A program made the translations under genes and the position numbers. This document shows, in pieces, positions 62,955 through 64,000 of a stretch of 64,000 nt of DNA; the first letter of the stretch is position 1; every line of letters begins with the position of its first letter. The DNA is from DASUDX01 sp036275365 (GTDB lineage: Bacteria; Pseudomonadota; Gammaproteobacteria; Nevskiales; Nevskiaceae): assembly GCA_036275365.1 (NCBI GenBank), contig DASUDX010000135.1, positions 1 through 64,000 of the forward strand. Direction: 5' to 3'. The notes below the pieces were generated by a model. The model saw only the letters and a list, made by a program, of their open reading frames with translations. It searched no databases and was not told the DNA's origin.

Positions 62955-63344
62955 TTATGCCTCGCGCAGCTGGGTCTCCACCTCGAAGCGGCCCTGCATC
63001 ACCTTGTGGATCGGACACTTGTTGGCGATCCCCAGCAGATACTGGCGCTGCTCCGGGGTGAGCGGGCCGACCAGCTCGATCTGCCGTTCGAGCCGGTAGA
63101 GCCCCTCGGTCTCGATATGACGGATCTCCACCCGCACATCCTCCAGCGGCATCTGCTTGCGCCGGGCGACCATGGTCACCGTCAGCGCGGTGCAGGCGCC
63201 GAGGGCGGAATCGAGCAGATCATGCGGATCCGGGCCGGCATCCTCGCCACCCAGCGTCGCCGAGACATCGGCGAACCAGGTCTTCTCGCCCTGGCGGATC
63301 TGCTGCTTGAGGCGGCCTTCCGGCGCCTTGCGGACTTCGATCAT
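62955..63344 (-). CDS. OsmC family protein
   Basis: A 129-residue OsmC/Ohr-type protein of the YhfA-like group: TWFADVSATLGGEDAGPDPH, DLLDSALGACTALTVTMVAR with the reactive first Cys, and the second Cys in IANKCPIHKVMQG. Such proteins reduce organic hydroperoxides or bind thiol-reactive compounds. GGAGG six bases before the ATG at 63344; -10 TACACT at 63371-63376. It lies 11 bases upstream of the tRNA-Ser gene on the same strand, so read-through into the tRNA is conceivable. Confidence 0.88.
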   Translation of the reverse strand: MIEVRKAPEGRLKQQIRQGEKTWFADVSATLGGEDAGPDPHDLLDSALGACTALTVTMVARRKQMPLEDVRVEIRHIETEGLYRLERQIELVGPLTPEQRQYLLGIANKCPIHKVMQGRFEVETQLREA

Positions 63345-63370
63345 GCGCTCCTCCGGTTGCGGTGCGCTGC

Positions 63371-63376
63371 AGTGTA
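63371..63376 (-). promoter_or_regulatory. -10 of the osmC-like gene
   Basis: TACACT on the minus strand 26 bases before the ATG, followed by a GGAGG ribosome site. Any tRNA-Ser promoter must lie inside the osmC-like gene or be this one, because only 11 bases separate the two. Confidence 0.4.
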
Positions 63377-63412
63377 GTGCCTTAGGCTGCGCACGCTCCC
63401 GCCTGGATCGCC

Positions 63413-63736
63413 ATGACCCTCAACGGCCTGCTCCATCTGCTTCTCCACGCGCTGGTACCGGCGGCGGTCGCCCTGCGCTGGAACCGGTCGCGCGCCCTGC
63501 GACTGTGGCTGGTGATGATGGCCACCATGGCGGTGGATCTCGATCATCTGCTGGCGCGGCCGATCTATGACCCGGGCCGCTGCAGCATCGGCTTCCACCC
63601 GCTGCACCGGGCGCCGGCCATCGCCGTGTACGGCCTGCTGACACTGTTGCCGGCCACCCGGGTCGTGGGCGTGGGCCTGCTCCTGCACATGGCCCTGGAT
63701 GCCGGTGACTGCGCGGTGCAGAAGCAGGGGCGCTAG
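63413..63736 (+). CDS. DUF6122 family membrane protein
   Basis: A 107-residue protein with three hydrophobic helices. The conserved block is MATMAVDLDHLLARPIYDPG plus RCSIGFHPLHR, preceded by LLHLLLHALVPAAVAL, as in the DUF6122 family; the His/Asp residues suggest metal binding in the membrane. Function unknown. Its TAG stop shares three bases with the stop of the converging RnfH-like gene (the palindrome GCTAGC). Confidence 0.75.
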   Translation: MTLNGLLHLLLHALVPAAVALRWNRSRALRLWLVMMATMAVDLDHLLARPIYDPGRCSIGFHPLHRAPAIAVYGLLTLLPATRVVGVGLLLHMALDAGDCAVQKQGR

Positions 63737-64000
63737 CGTCGCCGCCGGGGCGCCCGCGCCCGCCGCGCCTCCTTGGGATCGCGTTGCAGCGGGCGGTACC
63801 ACTCCAGGCGGTCGCCGTCGTGCAGACCCTGGTCCGGGCCGGCCAGCCGCCCGAAGATGCCCAGCGGGGTCGCCTCGGCGGGCCAGCCGGCGGCGCTCAG
63901 GGCATCGGCCACCCGGCTGCCCGGCGGCAGTTGCAGGGTGAGCCGCTGCAGCCCTTCCGGCTGGTCCCGCACCAGCTCGATGGTGAGGCTCTCGCCGCTC
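63733..64000 (-). CDS. RnfH/RatB-like ubiquitin-fold protein, 5' part beyond the window
   Basis: The visible 88 codons read into the right window edge. LTIELVRDQPEGLQRLTLQL is strand 1-2 of the beta-grasp fold, then GSRVADALSAAGW, the family motif LGIFGRLAGPDQGLHDGDRLEWYRPL and a basic tail RDPKEARRARAPRRRR. A GTG at 63972 would cut strand 1, so the true start lies beyond 64000. RatB-like proteins are usually encoded beside ratA; that gene would be outside the window. Confidence 0.85.
   Translation of the reverse strand, partial: SGESLTIELVRDQPEGLQRLTLQLPPGSRVADALSAAGWPAEATPLGIFGRLAGPDQGLHDGDRLEWYRPLQRDPKEARRARAPRRRR

Overview
The window is about 64 kb of dense, GC-rich chromosome from a free-living, flagellated gammaproteobacterium. 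The nearest match in gene order is the Xanthomonadales (Lysobacterales) and related deep gamma lineages. This rests on the linked hrcA-grpE-dnaK, recN-fur-bamE and pyrG-kdsA-eno-ftsB-ispD blocks, on an rpoN-vemR-fleQ flagellar regulatory operon of the Xanthomonas type, and on the mtnA / mtaD-ubiG-gph-yciK block also known from Pseudomonas. The taxon is inferred from synteny and protein families only; no 16S gene is present. I see no insertion sequence, prophage or CRISPR array.

Layout. 1-2.3 kb: dnaK (cut by the window edge), grpE and hrcA, leftward. 2.4-8.5 kb: nadK, a PAS histidine kinase with two response regulators (the second a receiver-BLUF fusion with an intact flavin photoreceptor core), and a secreted zinc metalloprotease. 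8.5-13 kb: recN, fur, bamE, a Smr-domain gene, a TetR regulator and ispF. 13-18 kb: an RND pump without adaptor and a Tat-exported PhoD-like phosphatase. 18-24.5 kb: methylthioadenosine salvage (mtnA, mtaD), ubiG, gph, a catalytically degenerate GGDEF-EAL protein and a YciK-like SDR. 24.5-26 kb: a DUF486 protein and a dicarboxylate/amino-acid symporter. 26-38 kb: a signalling island with a 1336-residue hybrid kinase, a receiver-EAL phosphodiesterase, fleQ, vemR, rpoN, a LuxR-type regulator, a PilZ-like gene, fliS and a diguanylate cyclase. 38-44 kb: a FabH-like ketosynthase, hydrolases, FMN reductase, thioesterase and a phosphodiesterase lipoprotein. 44-51 kb: the SUF iron-sulfur operon with its Rrf2 regulator, then an SRPBCC protein and a nitroreductase. 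51-61.3 kb (leftward): queA-tilS-acyl-CoA ligase, then pyrG-kdsA-ATP-grasp-eno-ftsB-ispD. 61.3-64 kb: tRNA-Leu, a DUF4382 lipoprotein, a tandem repeat array attached to tRNA-Ser, OsmC, a DUF6122 membrane protein and the end of an RnfH/RatB-like gene.

How the parts work together. Cyclic-di-GMP and motility dominate the middle: a multi-sensor phosphorelay kinase abuts a receiver-EAL protein, which converges on the rpoN-vemR-fleQ operon. A GGDEF gene on the far side carries a good sigma-54 promoter, and another sigma-54-like site precedes rpoN. Methylthioadenosine would be deaminated by MtaD and re-enter methionine salvage through MtnA, the two genes being driven from one symmetrical divergent promoter. 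The SUF operon begins with a perfect palindrome suited to autoregulation and is interrupted between sufB and sufC by a hairpin and degenerate repeats.

The most unusual structure is at 62.5-62.9 kb. Two 142-bp direct repeats, each beginning with a copy of the tRNA-Ser 3' end and carrying a long hairpin, lie directly downstream of the tRNA. The arrangement resembles the E. coli tyrT/rtT repeats, but the unit sequence is different.
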